64,000 nt of DNA from Rhodospirillales bacterium (GTDB taxonomy: Bacteria > Pseudomonadota > Alphaproteobacteria > ATCC43930 > CGMCC-115725): assembly GCA_947473305.1 (NCBI GenBank), contig CANJCB010000002.1, positions 124,001 through 188,000 of the forward strand, read 5' to 3'. Position 1 is the first letter of the stretch. Each line of letters begins with the position of its first letter. Below, piece after piece: positions 46,584 through 55,829 of this stretch. A model generated the notes under the pieces. It did no database searches, was not told the DNA's origin, and worked only from the letters and a program-made list of their open reading frames with translations. The position numbers were made by a program, and so were the translations under genes.

Positions 46584-47615
46584 ATGATTACCGAACTCAA
46601 CGACCGCGGACGGGAGATCTTTCGGCGCATCGTCGACGCCTATCTGGCGACCGGCGAGCCCATCGGCTCGCGCACGCTGTCCCGGCGCGGCCTCGATCTG
46701 TCGCCGGCGACGATCCGCAACGTGATGGCGGATCTGGAAGAGGCGGGTCTGCTTTTCGCGCCCCATACTTCGGCGGGACGCTTGCCGACCGAGGCGGGGC
46801 TTCGGATGTTCGTCAACGGCCTGCTGGAGGTCGGCGGGCTTTCCCAGGACGAGCGCGAGAGCATCGATGGACGCTGCGCCGCGGCGGGCAAGAGCATCTC
46901 CCAGGCGCTGGAAGAGGCGACAGCCGCGCTCTCGGGCCTGTCGCGCTGCACCGGGCTGGTGGTTGCGCCCAAGACCGAGCGGCCGCTGAAGCATATCGAA
47001 TTCGTGCCGCTGGGGCCGGGTCGGGCGCTGGTGGTGCTGGTGACCGAGGACGGGCTGGTCGAGAACCGCATCATCGACGTGCCGCTCGGCACGCCGCCCT
47101 CGACGCTTCAGGCCGCGAGCAACTACCTCAACGCCCGGCTTGTCGGCCGGACCATCGCCGAAGCCAAGAGCGAGGTCGAGATCGACATCGAGACGCGTCA
47201 GGCCCAATTGGACGAGCTGACGAGCAATCTGGTCGAAGCCGGGCTCGCCAGCTGGGGTGGCGGCAACAAGGGCGGTTCCCTCATCGTGCGCGGCCAGTCG
47301 AACCTTCTGGACGACATCACGGCCGTGGCGGATCTTGAAAGGCTGCGCAGTCTCTTCGATATGCTGGAGACCAAGGAAGCGATGCTGCGGCTTCTCGACG
47401 CGACGCGCGAGGGCGAGGGGGTGCAGATCTTCATCGGCTCCGACAACCCGCTGTTCGGGGTCGCCGGCTGTTCGATGGTGATCGCCCCCTATACCAACAG
47501 CCGCCAGCAGGTGGTGGGTGCCATCGGGGTGATCGGCCCGACGCGCATCAATTACGCCCGCATCATTCCGATGGTCGATTATACCGCCAAGGTGATCGGC
47601 CGGTTGCTCGGCTAG
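46584..47615 (+). CDS. hrcA: Heat-inducible transcription repressor HrcA
   Basis: HrcA binds CIRCE and represses chaperone genes until heat titrates GroEL. The 343-residue protein has an N-terminal winged helix (LNDRGREIFRRIVDAYLATGEPIGSRTLSRRGLDLSPATIRNVMADLE contains the helix-turn-helix), HTSAGRLPTEAGLRMFV and the C-terminal GAF-like domain ending IGPTRINYARIIPMVDYTAKVIG. The gene is 27 bp from grpE and divergent from rph. Confidence 0.96.
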   Translation: MITELNDRGREIFRRIVDAYLATGEPIGSRTLSRRGLDLSPATIRNVMADLEEAGLLFAPHTSAGRLPTEAGLRMFVNGLLEVGGLSQDERESIDGRCAAAGKSISQALEEATAALSGLSRCTGLVVAPKTERPLKHIEFVPLGPGRALVVLVTEDGLVENRIIDVPLGTPPSTLQAASNYLNARLVGRTIAEAKSEVEIDIETRQAQLDELTSNLVEAGLASWGGGNKGGSLIVRGQSNLLDDITAVADLERLRSLFDMLETKEAMLRLLDATREGEGVQIFIGSDNPLFGVAGCSMVIAPYTNSRQQVVGAIGVIGPTRINYARIIPMVDYTAKVIGRLLG

Positions 47616-47642
47616 AAACTGACTGAAAGCTGGAAGAGGACG

Positions 47643-48203
47643 ATGGACGAGGAGAACAAGGAAGCCGTGACGCCCGAGGATCCGGCGGATCAGGCGATCG
47701 ACCCGGTGGATAGGCTCGCGGCTCTGGAGGCCGAGGTCGCCGAATGGAAGGACCGCGCCCTTCGGGCCGCCGCCGAGACGGAAAATGTCCGCCGCCGCGG
47801 CCAGAAGGAGCGCGAGGACGCCAATAAATACGCGGTGTCCAACTTCGCCCGGGATCTCGTGAGCTCGGTGGATAATCTCCGCCGCGCCGTCGATAGCGTC
47901 CCGGAAGCGAAAATCTCCGACGACCTGACGCGCACCCTTCTCGCGGGCGTCGCCGCGACGGAACGCGAGCTTTTGAACGCGCTGGAGAAGAATGGCGTCA
48001 AGCGGATCGATCCCAAGGGCGAACGCTTCGACCACAATCTCCATCAGGCGATCTTCGAGGCGGAGAACACCGGGCAGCCGGCAGGCACCGTGGTCGAAGT
48101 CCTCCAGGCCGGATACGTCCTTCACGACCGCTTGCTGCGCCCTGCCATGGTGGGTGTCGCCAAAGGCGGCGAAGCTCCGGCGAGGGTCGATACGACCGTC
48201 TGA
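47643..48203 (+). CDS. grpE: Nucleotide exchange factor GrpE
   Basis: GrpE releases ADP from DnaK. The 186-residue protein has a coiled-coil N-terminal half (LAALEAEVAEWKDRALRAAAETENVRRR) and a C-terminal beta domain (NLHQAIFEAENTGQPAGTVVEVLQAGYVLHDRLLRPAMVGV), both typical. It is co-transcribed with hrcA and precedes dnaK after 226 bp that contain separate dnaK promoters. Confidence 0.96.
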   Translation: MDEENKEAVTPEDPADQAIDPVDRLAALEAEVAEWKDRALRAAAETENVRRRGQKEREDANKYAVSNFARDLVSSVDNLRRAVDSVPEAKISDDLTRTLLAGVAATERELLNALEKNGVKRIDPKGERFDHNLHQAIFEAENTGQPAGTVVEVLQAGYVLHDRLLRPAMVGVAKGGEAPARVDTTV

Positions 48204-48222
48204 CGGCTTGTTGGCCGGGGGA

Positions 48223-48252
48223 CTTGCAGCCCTCGGGCCGGGCACCCTATAT
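48223..48252 (+). promoter_or_regulatory. RpoH-type heat-shock promoter of dnaK
   Basis: CTTG (48223-48226), 19 bp, CCTATAT (48246-48252). The -10 fits the alphaproteobacterial RpoH consensus CYTATNT. It would give a roughly 170-nt leader containing the sigma70 promoter and a hairpin. Confidence 0.7.
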
Positions 48253-48301
48253 CACGGCGTCACCGCCCTTCGATTCGGCGGAAAACCGAAATGAAACGCG
48301 G

Positions 48302-48330
48302 TTGTATCGTCGGGGGTCGGCACATATATA
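48302..48330 (+). promoter_or_regulatory. Candidate sigma70 promoter of dnaK
   Basis: TTGTAT (48302-48307), 17 bp, TATATA (48325-48330) forms a good vegetative promoter, giving constitutive expression and a leader of about 90 nt that begins at the hairpin at 48338. Confidence 0.62.
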
Positions 48331-48337
48331 ACCACGT

Positions 48338-48355
48338 ACACAAAGCCGTTTGTGT
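48338..48355 (+). promoter_or_regulatory. Hairpin at the start of the dnaK leader
   Basis: ACACAAA (48338-48344) and TTTGTGT (48349-48355) form a perfect 7-bp stem with a GCCG tetraloop. It lies where the sigma70-derived transcript would begin, so it may act as a 5' stabiliser or as an operator at the DNA level. It is 74 nt from the ATG, too far to hide the ribosome site directly. Confidence 0.55.
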
Positions 48356-48429
48356 GACGGACCATTCCAAGGGGGTTGTGGGCAGTGCCTCCGGGGGCTG
48401 CTGAACCCTGCTGCAATAAAGAGGTGGCC

Positions 48430-50382
<1,953 letters not shown>

Positions 50383-50408
50383 TCGGGCGGTGAGTTTGTA
50401 GACTGGTA

Positions 50409-50450
50409 AACCGCCCCGGCGTCCCTTTGGGATTGAACGCCGGGGCGGTT
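50409..50450 (+). terminator. 14-bp hairpin between dnaK and dnaJ
   Basis: AACCGCCCCGGCGT (50409-50422) and ACGCCGGGGCGGTT (50437-50450) are perfect complements with a 14-nt loop. The 14-bp GC-rich stem is followed by CGCATAGG, not a T-tract. It is therefore more likely a partial attenuator or an RNase block that leaves more dnaK than dnaJ message than a full terminator (inference). Confidence 0.75.
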
Positions 50451-50485
50451 CGCATAGGAAGGCTTGAGGGTCGGGGCGAGACGCG

Positions 50486-51622
50486 ATGGCGAAGCAGGAC
50501 TTTTATGGACTTCTTGGCGTGCCGAAGGATGCCGGGGCGGAAGATCTGAAGAAGGCCTATCGCAAGCAGGCCATGCAGTATCATCCGGACCGCAATCCGG
50601 GCGACAAGGAGGCCGAGCACAAGTTCAAGGAAATCAGCGAGGCCTATGACGTACTGAAGGACGATCAGAAGCGTGCCGCCTACGACCGCTTCGGCCATGC
50701 CGCCTTCGAAAACGGCGGCGGCGGGCGGCCCGGTGGCGATTTCGGCTTCGGGGCGGGCTTCGCCGATATCTTCGACGAGATGTTCGGCGACTTCATGGGC
50801 GGCCGGCGGGGCGGCCAGCAGGGCGGCGGCGCCCGGGGCAGCGACCTGCGCTACAACCTCGAAATCACTTTGGAAGAAGCCTTCAAGGGCAGCCAGACGA
50901 CGGTTCGCGTGCCGAGCCTCACTTTGTGCGAGGCCTGCAGCGGCAGCGGGGCCCATGCGGGGTCGAAGCCGGTCAACTGTCCCACCTGCCAGGGCAATGG
51001 CCGGGTGCGGGCGCAACAGGGCTTCTTCACCATCGAGCGGACCTGTCCCTCGTGCCACGGCGCGGGGCGGGTCATCGAGAACCCCTGCAAACCCTGCGGG
51101 GGCCAAGGCCGCGTCCGCCGCGAGAAGGCGCTCTCGGTCAATATCCCTTCAGGCGTCGAAGACGGCACCCGGATCAGGCTCGCCGGAGAGGGCGAGGCGG
51201 GCATGCGCGGGGCGCAGCCGGGGGATCTCTATATATTCCTGTCGGTGAAGCCGCATCGGCTCTTCCAGCGCGACGGGGCCAACATCCATTGCCGGGTGCC
51301 GATTTCCATGCCGACGGCGGCGCTCGGCGGTCAGGTGGAGGTCCCCACCATCGACGGCAATCGCGCCAAGGTGAATATCCCGGCCGGAACCCAGCCCGGT
51401 CATCAGTTCCGGCTCAAGGGCAAGGGCATGACCGTGCTGCGCTCGCCGGCGCGCGGAGACATGTTCATCGAGGCCACGGTCGAGACCCCCGTCAACCTCA
51501 CGAAGCGTCAGCAGGAACTCCTGCGCGAATTCGAGCGGGAAGGCGCCAACCAGAAGACCAGCCCCGAGAGCGAAGGCTTCTTCGCCAAGGTGAAGGAATT
51601 CTTCGGGGACCACGGGAACTAG
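50486..51622 (+). CDS. dnaJ: Molecular chaperone DnaJ (Hsp40)
   Basis: DnaJ delivers substrates and stimulates DnaK's ATPase. The 378-residue protein has the J domain with the HPD motif ([12 protein letters not shown]), a Gly/Phe-rich region (about residues 70-120), a zinc domain with four CxxCxGxG motifs ([32 protein letters not shown]) and the C-terminal substrate domain. Complete and typical class A. It follows dnaK after 103 bp that contain the large hairpin. Confidence 0.97.
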   Translation: MAKQDFYGLLGVPKDAGAEDLKKAYRKQAMQYHPDRNPGDKEAEHKFKEISEAYDVLKDDQKRAAYDRFGHAAFENGGGGRPGGDFGFGAGFADIFDEMFGDFMGGRRGGQQGGGARGSDLRYNLEITLEEAFKGSQTTVRVPSLTLCEACSGSGAHAGSKPVNCPTCQGNGRVRAQQGFFTIERTCPSCHGAGRVIENPCKPCGGQGRVRREKALSVNIPSGVEDGTRIRLAGEGEAGMRGAQPGDLYIFLSVKPHRLFQRDGANIHCRVPISMPTAALGGQVEVPTIDGNRAKVNIPAGTQPGHQFRLKGKGMTVLRSPARGDMFIEATVETPVNLTKRQQELLREFEREGANQKTSPESEGFFAKVKEFFGDHGN

Positions 51623-51629
51623 CGCCCCA

Positions 51630-52328
51630 ATGATCTCCGCCCTGGGTCGCGCCTTCGAGGATGCCCTGGCGCCGGCCCAGCGGCGCGTGCTCCTGCTCAG
51701 CCTCATGATCGCCTGTGTTCTTTTCGCGCTTCTCTGGCTGGGCGCGTCGCTGCTGTTGCATCGCGCGGGGCTTACCGGCATAGGCTTCGTCGATACAGGC
51801 ATCGAGGTCCTGGGTCAGTTCGCGATCCTCTTCCTCGCCTGGCTCCTGTTCCCGGCGGCGACGACCATCGTGCTGGGGCTTTTCCTGGACGGTGTCCTGC
51901 TGAGTATCGAGCGGCGGCGCTATCCCGGCCTGGGGCCGCCGCGGAACATTCCGGTCGCGCAAGTCCTTCTCGGCGGCTTGCGACTGGCGGGGTTGACGGT
52001 TCTGATCAATCTCCTGATTTTGCCTTTTTATGTCCTTTTGCCTGCCATAAATCTCGTTCTTTTCTATGGGGTGAACGGGTATCTTCTCGGGAGGGAATAC
52101 TTCGAACTGGTGGCCTTGAGGCGGCTCGACCGGCAGACCGCGAGAACGGCGTGGCATATCAACCGGCTGCGGCTCTGGGCCGCGGGCGCGACGATCGCGG
52201 CCCTCTTCTCCATACCTGTCGTCAACCTCGCGGCGCCGCTCCTGGGCGCGGCTTTCATGCTCCACCTGTTCGAACGCATTCGCCGAGGCGCCGATCCTGC
52301 TTCAAGAACCTTCAACGCCATGAGCTAA
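51630..52328 (+). CDS. EI24/CysZ-like integral membrane protein
   Basis: The 232-residue protein has about four membrane segments: VLLLSLMIACVLFALLWLG, FAILFLAWLLFPAATTIVLG, VLINLLILPFYVLLPAINLV and AAGATIAALFSIPVVNLAAP. The layout and NGYLLGREYFELVALRRLD are typical of EI24-domain proteins (relatives of CysZ). CysZ is a sulfate transporter in E. coli, but the substrate here is unknown. It begins 7 bp after dnaJ and precedes the bactofilin by 13 bp, so it is probably in the same transcript. Confidence 0.75.
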   Translation: MISALGRAFEDALAPAQRRVLLLSLMIACVLFALLWLGASLLLHRAGLTGIGFVDTGIEVLGQFAILFLAWLLFPAATTIVLGLFLDGVLLSIERRRYPGLGPPRNIPVAQVLLGGLRLAGLTVLINLLILPFYVLLPAINLVLFYGVNGYLLGREYFELVALRRLDRQTARTAWHINRLRLWAAGATIAALFSIPVVNLAAPLLGAAFMLHLFERIRRGADPASRTFNAMS

Positions 52329-52341
52329 GGGGATAAGCAAC

Positions 52342-52998
52342 ATGTTCCGCCGAAAGAAGCCCGAGAGCGATGACGACAAGGGTCTTGCCGAAGCCGCCGA
52401 CGATCTTGCCATTCCGGTAAAGCCCGGCGCGCGCCTGCCACTCGGGATGCAGCAATCGCTGAGCCGCCCCGCGGGCACGGGTCCGGGTCCCACATCGGCC
52501 CCGATCATGCCGCCCCGCGCGGCGGTCGAACCCGCGCGGCCCGCGCCAGAACTGCCCCGCCGCCCGGCCGATCTGCCCCAGGCGGGAGCGGGGGAATTGG
52601 GGATTCCCTCGACATCCATCCCGGCCTTCGCATCGCCGTCTGCGCCGGTTGCGAAACCGGCAGAGCCTGAGATGCGCAAGCTCATCGTCGGCCGCGATAT
52701 CACGCTTTCCGGCGAAATCACCTCCTGCGACCGGCTGACGGTCGAGGGTCGGATCGAAGCCACCCTGAGCAATTGCAAGGAGATGGAAATCTCCGAGAAC
52801 GGCCTCTTCAAGGGAACCGCGACGATCGACGATGCGGAGATCAAGGGTCGCTTCGAAGGCACGCTCACGGTTCGGAAACGGCTGCTGATCAAGGCCAGCG
52901 GCAAGGTCATGGGCAACATCCGCTACGGCCAGCTCGAAATCGAGCTGGGGGGCCATCTGTCGGGGGACATCCAGTCGGAAGAGGCAAAGCTCATCTGA
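52342..52998 (+). CDS. Bactofilin-family polymer-forming cytoskeletal protein
   Basis: Bactofilins form nucleotide-free filaments that scaffold cell-wall enzymes and appendages. The 218-residue protein has a disordered Pro/Ala-rich N-terminal tail (about residues 1-110) and a beta-helical bactofilin domain (about 115-210) with repeats such as KLIVGRDITLSGEITSCDRL and VEGRIEATLSNCKEMEISENG. The short N-terminal motif MFRRKK may bind the membrane, as proposed for other bactofilins. It lies just upstream of a lipoprotein gene. Confidence 0.92.
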   Translation: MFRRKKPESDDDKGLAEAADDLAIPVKPGARLPLGMQQSLSRPAGTGPGPTSAPIMPPRAAVEPARPAPELPRRPADLPQAGAGELGIPSTSIPAFASPSAPVAKPAEPEMRKLIVGRDITLSGEITSCDRLTVEGRIEATLSNCKEMEISENGLFKGTATIDDAEIKGRFEGTLTVRKRLLIKASGKVMGNIRYGQLEIELGGHLSGDIQSEEAKLI

Positions 52999-53082
52999 CG
53001 GGGATCTGGACAGCTTTCTTTGGGTGGGCTACTAGAAATTGTGGTGGTGGGTCTTCTAAAACCGCAACCAGTGGATCGCCCG

Positions 53083-53550
53083 ATGGTTAAGATGGGTTCA
53101 GGAAACAGGGATGCGACCGGTCCCGGCGGCCGGCGCTTCCTGCCGCTTTTCGCTCTCGCGCCGCTTCTGCTCGCCGCCTGCGCGGGTCCGTCGCCGACGC
53201 CCGTCGCCTCTGCGTCTCCCGCTTTTGCGGGAACAACCACTACGTCGATCGCAACGCGTCCCAATCCCTCCCAGCCGGTCCCGCGCTTCGAGGAATTGAA
53301 GGGTCTTAACCGGGCGCGGCTGGTGGATCTTCTGGGTGATCCCGATTTCCGCCGCAAGGAGACACCGGGCGAGATCTGGCAGTATCGGACCGCCGACTGT
53401 GTCCTCGACGTCTTTCTTTATAGCGAGGGCAAGGACATCAAGGTCCGCCACGCGGAGACCCGGGACCGGGGGCTGCTCAAGATCTCCCAGGCGAATTGCC
53501 TCGGCGGTCTGGTGGCGGCCCGCTCGCGTCTCCGCGAAAGCCGGACCTAG
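53083..53550 (+). CDS. Putative lipoprotein (155 residues, small beta-rich domain)
   Basis: A signal peptide with lipobox LLAAC (Cys about residue 33) is followed by a Ser/Thr/Pro linker and a C-terminal domain that includes LKGLNRARLVDLLGDPDFRRKE and IWQYRTADCVLDVFLY. The pattern of a leading helix then GDP and W-Y resembles BamE/SmpA-like small domains, but I cannot confirm that. I use the ATG at 53083; the TTG at 53020 would give an improbably long leader. The TAG stop lies in the first copy of a palindromic element. Confidence 0.65.
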   Translation: MVKMGSGNRDATGPGGRRFLPLFALAPLLLAACAGPSPTPVASASPAFAGTTTTSIATRPNPSQPVPRFEELKGLNRARLVDLLGDPDFRRKETPGEIWQYRTADCVLDVFLYSEGKDIKVRHAETRDRGLLKISQANCLGGLVAARSRLRESRT

Positions 53551-53580
53551 AGCGAGTTCCACTCACGTGGAATCGCTCTA
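53548..53580. repeat. Palindromic element copy 1, containing the lipoprotein stop codon
   Basis: TAGAGCGA-g-TTCCAC (53548-53562) pairs with GTGGAATCGCTCTA (53567-53580), a 14-bp stem with one bulge. Its first three bases are the stop codon of the upstream gene. The form CGATTCCACGTGGAATCG-CTCTAG is familiar as an intergenic repeat in many Alphaproteobacteria (from memory). Confidence 0.7.
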
Positions 53581-53614
53581 GGTAATAATAGGGCCTCCGG
53601 CCGCTCAAGCGCCG

Positions 53615-53656
53615 CCTAGACTGTCGCGTTTCCATCAAGATGGAAATCGCTCTAGG
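53615..53656. repeat. Palindromic element copy 2, containing the nth stop codon
   Basis: CCTAGA (53615-53620) pairs with TCTAGG (53651-53656) and TTTCCAT (53629-53635) pairs with ATGGAAA (53640-53646). Copy 2 shares TCGCTCTAGG with copy 1. The CTA at 53652-53654 is the TAG stop of nth on the minus strand. Confidence 0.68.
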
Positions 53657-54335
53657 CCGGTTTTTTCGGTTTTGGTTTCGGCTTCTTGACCGGGACACCG
53701 CCCAGGGTCGTCTTCGCCGGATAGGCGCAGAGATCGCTGACGATGCAATTGGGGCAATCGGGCTTCAGCGCCTTGCAGGTGTAGCGTCCGTGCAGGATCA
53801 GCCAATGGTGGGCATGGAGCCGCCAGGGCTTGGGTACCGCCTTCAGCAGCTTTAACTCCACCGTCAGCACGTTCTTTCCGGGCGCCAGGCCGGTGCGGTT
53901 CGAGACCCGGAAGATATGGGTATCGACCGCGATGGTCGGCTCGCCGAAGGCCGCGTTGCGCACCACATTGGCGGTCTTCCGTCCGACGCCGGGCAAGTCT
54001 TCCAGCGCCGCCTGGTCGTTCGGAACCACCCCGCCGTGCCGTTCCAGGAGGAGGGTGCTGAGCCCGATCACGTTCTTCGCCTTGGTGCGGTAGAGCCCGA
54101 TGGTGCGGATATAATGCCGGACCTTGTCTTCGCCCAGTTCCAGCATCTTTTCCGGCGTATCGGCGATCTCGAAGAGCGGCTTGGTCGCCTTGTTGACCCC
54201 GACATCGGTCGCCTGGGCGGAGAGAACCACCGCGACCAGCAGCGTATAGGGGTTGATGTATTCGAGCTCGCTGCGCGGATTGGGGCGCTGCTCGGCGAGC
54301 CGGCGGAAGAATTCGTCGACGTTCTTGGGCTTCAT
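53652..54335 (-). CDS. nth: Endonuclease III
   Basis: Nth is a DNA glycosylase/AP lyase for oxidised pyrimidines. The 227-residue protein has the helix-hairpin-helix with catalytic Lys (DLPGVGRKTANVVRNAAF), the catalytic Asp in TIAVDTHIFRV and the 4Fe-4S loop CKALKPDCPNCIVSDLC (C-x6-C-x2-C-x5-C). A lysine/proline-rich tail (KKPKPKPKKPA) ends in the palindromic element. It is divergent from the DUF2244 gene with 64 bp between. Confidence 0.96.
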   Translation of the reverse strand: MKPKNVDEFFRRLAEQRPNPRSELEYINPYTLLVAVVLSAQATDVGVNKATKPLFEIADTPEKMLELGEDKVRHYIRTIGLYRTKAKNVIGLSTLLLERHGGVVPNDQAALEDLPGVGRKTANVVRNAAFGEPTIAVDTHIFRVSNRTGLAPGKNVLTVELKLLKAVPKPWRLHAHHWLILHGRYTCKALKPDCPNCIVSDLCAYPAKTTLGGVPVKKPKPKPKKPA

Positions 54336-54362
54336 GGCCGCGATTCTAATTCGAGGCAGAGG

Positions 54363-54392
54363 CTTGGCGCAACGAGGGCGGGTGGCCTATCT
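54363..54392 (+). promoter_or_regulatory. RpoH-like promoter directly before the DUF2244 gene
   Basis: CTTG (54363-54366), 19 bp, CCTATCT (54386-54392) has the same form and spacing as the dnaK promoter. Transcription would start at about 54399-54400, at the ATG itself, and no Shine-Dalgarno sequence is visible, so the message may be leaderless. Confidence 0.55.
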
Positions 54393-54399
54393 TCATCCC

Positions 54400-54918
54400 A
54401 TGACCGATCTCACCGCAGATCCGGACGCTCCCGACGCGGTCTTCTTCGACGCGGTTCTCCGCCCGCATCGGAGCCTGCCGCATCGGGGATTCTTCATCGT
54501 CATGCTGCTGGTGGCGGGCGTGAGCTTCGTGATCAGCCTGGGTTTCGTGCTGTTGGGCGCCTGGCCGGTGACGGGCTTTTTCGGGCTCGACGTGTTGCTG
54601 CTCTATTGGGCCTTTCGGATCAACTACCGGAACGCCCGCGAGCATGAGGTTCTGCGGCTCACCGGCGACGCGCTGACCGTCGACAAGGTCAGCATCCGCG
54701 GCGAGCATCGCCAGTGGCGGCTCCAGCCCTTCTGGCTTCGGGTCGTGCTGGAGGAAAAGGACGAGGACGAGAACCGCCTCTACGTCACGTCCCATGGCCG
54801 GTCGGTTCCCCTAGGCACCTTCCTGGCCCCGCAGGAACGCCGGACCCTGGCGCAGGCGCTAAAGGACGCGCTGGGTCGATGGCGCGCCGATCTCCAGCCG
54901 CGACAGGCCGAGTCCTAA
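54400..54918 (+). CDS. DUF2244 membrane protein
   Basis: The 172-residue protein has two adjacent membrane segments (FFIVMLLVAGVSFVISLGFVLLG and GFFGLDVLLLYWAFRI) followed by a soluble C-terminal domain with HEVLRLTGDALTVDKVSIRGE and the stretch FLAPQERRTLAQALKDAL. This is the DUF2244 layout, common in Alphaproteobacteria beside nth and dapB. Its function is unknown; a heat-shock link is suggested only by the promoter. The stop overlaps that of dapB by 4 bp. Confidence 0.82.
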   Translation: MTDLTADPDAPDAVFFDAVLRPHRSLPHRGFFIVMLLVAGVSFVISLGFVLLGAWPVTGFFGLDVLLLYWAFRINYRNAREHEVLRLTGDALTVDKVSIRGEHRQWRLQPFWLRVVLEEKDEDENRLYVTSHGRSVPLGTFLAPQERRTLAQALKDALGRWRADLQPRQAES

Positions 54919-55721
54919 AGGCCCAGCACTTCCTTCATGCCGTAAAGTCCCGGCGGCTTGCCGATGGCCCAGAGCGCCGCGCGGATAGAGCCCCGAGCAT
55001 AGATTTGCCGGCTCGCCGCCTTATGGGTGAGTTCGATGCGCTCGCCGGCGCCGGCGAAGACGACCGTGTGATCCCCCACCACATCGCCGCCGCGCAGGGT
55101 CGCAAAGCCGATGTCGCCGGCCTTGCGTGGGCCGGTATGGCCGTCGCGCACCCGCTGGCTGCGCTTTGCGAGGTCGATAGCCCGCCCGGCCGCCGCCGCG
55201 CGGCCCAGCGCCAGGGCCGTGCCGGAGGGCGCGTCGACCTTGTGCTTGTGGTGCATCTCGACGATTTCGATGTCGTAGTCTTCGCCGAGGATCCCGGCTA
55301 CCTGCTCGACGAGACCCAGCAGCAGGTTGACGCCGAGGCTCATATTCGCGGCCCAGACGATGGGCGCGTGTTTCGCCGCCTCGCGCACGGCGGCCGCCAT
55401 GGCGTCGTCGAGGCCCGTGGTCCCGATGACCAAAGGCTTCTTGAGGGAGGCCGCGAGTTGCGCATGCTCGACGCTTGCGGCGGCGCTGGTGAAATCGACG
55501 ACGGCGTCGGCCTGGGCGAAAACCGCCTCGCGGTCGCCGCTGGCAGTGACGCCGAGGGTGCCAAGACCCGCCAATTCGCCGAGGTCGCGGCCGATCAGCG
55601 GATTGTTCGGGGTTTCGGTCCCGCCCGACACCACGCAGCCCGGCGTTCCCTGGATCTCGGCTACCAGCATCCGGCCCATCCGGCCGCCGCTCCCCGTGAT
55701 CGCGATGCGCGCGTCGCCCAT
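54915..55721 (-). CDS. dapB: 4-hydroxy-tetrahydrodipicolinate reductase
   Basis: DapB reduces HTPA in lysine and diaminopimelate synthesis. I choose the ATG at 55721 (MGDARIAITGSGGRMGRML), which has GGAGG five bases upstream; the frame to 55781 is not supported. The 268-residue protein contains the NAD(P) loop GSGGRMGRML, TTGLDDAM, and EMHHKHKVDAPSGTAL with catalytic His and Lys. It is divergent from murJ. Confidence 0.95.
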   Translation of the reverse strand: MGDARIAITGSGGRMGRMLVAEIQGTPGCVVSGGTETPNNPLIGRDLGELAGLGTLGVTASGDREAVFAQADAVVDFTSAAASVEHAQLAASLKKPLVIGTTGLDDAMAAAVREAAKHAPIVWAANMSLGVNLLLGLVEQVAGILGEDYDIEIVEMHHKHKVDAPSGTALALGRAAAAGRAIDLAKRSQRVRDGHTGPRKAGDIGFATLRGGDVVGDHTVVFAGAGERIELTHKAASRQIYARGSIRAALWAIGKPPGLYGMKEVLGL

Positions 55722-55829
55722 TTCCGCCTCCCCAGCCTTGCTTTCCGTCGAGGGGGTACAAGGGGCCTCGGCGAATGACAAGCCCCTAATCCTTCCCCCT
55801 ATCGCCGATTTCCTCTACAAACCCGCGCC

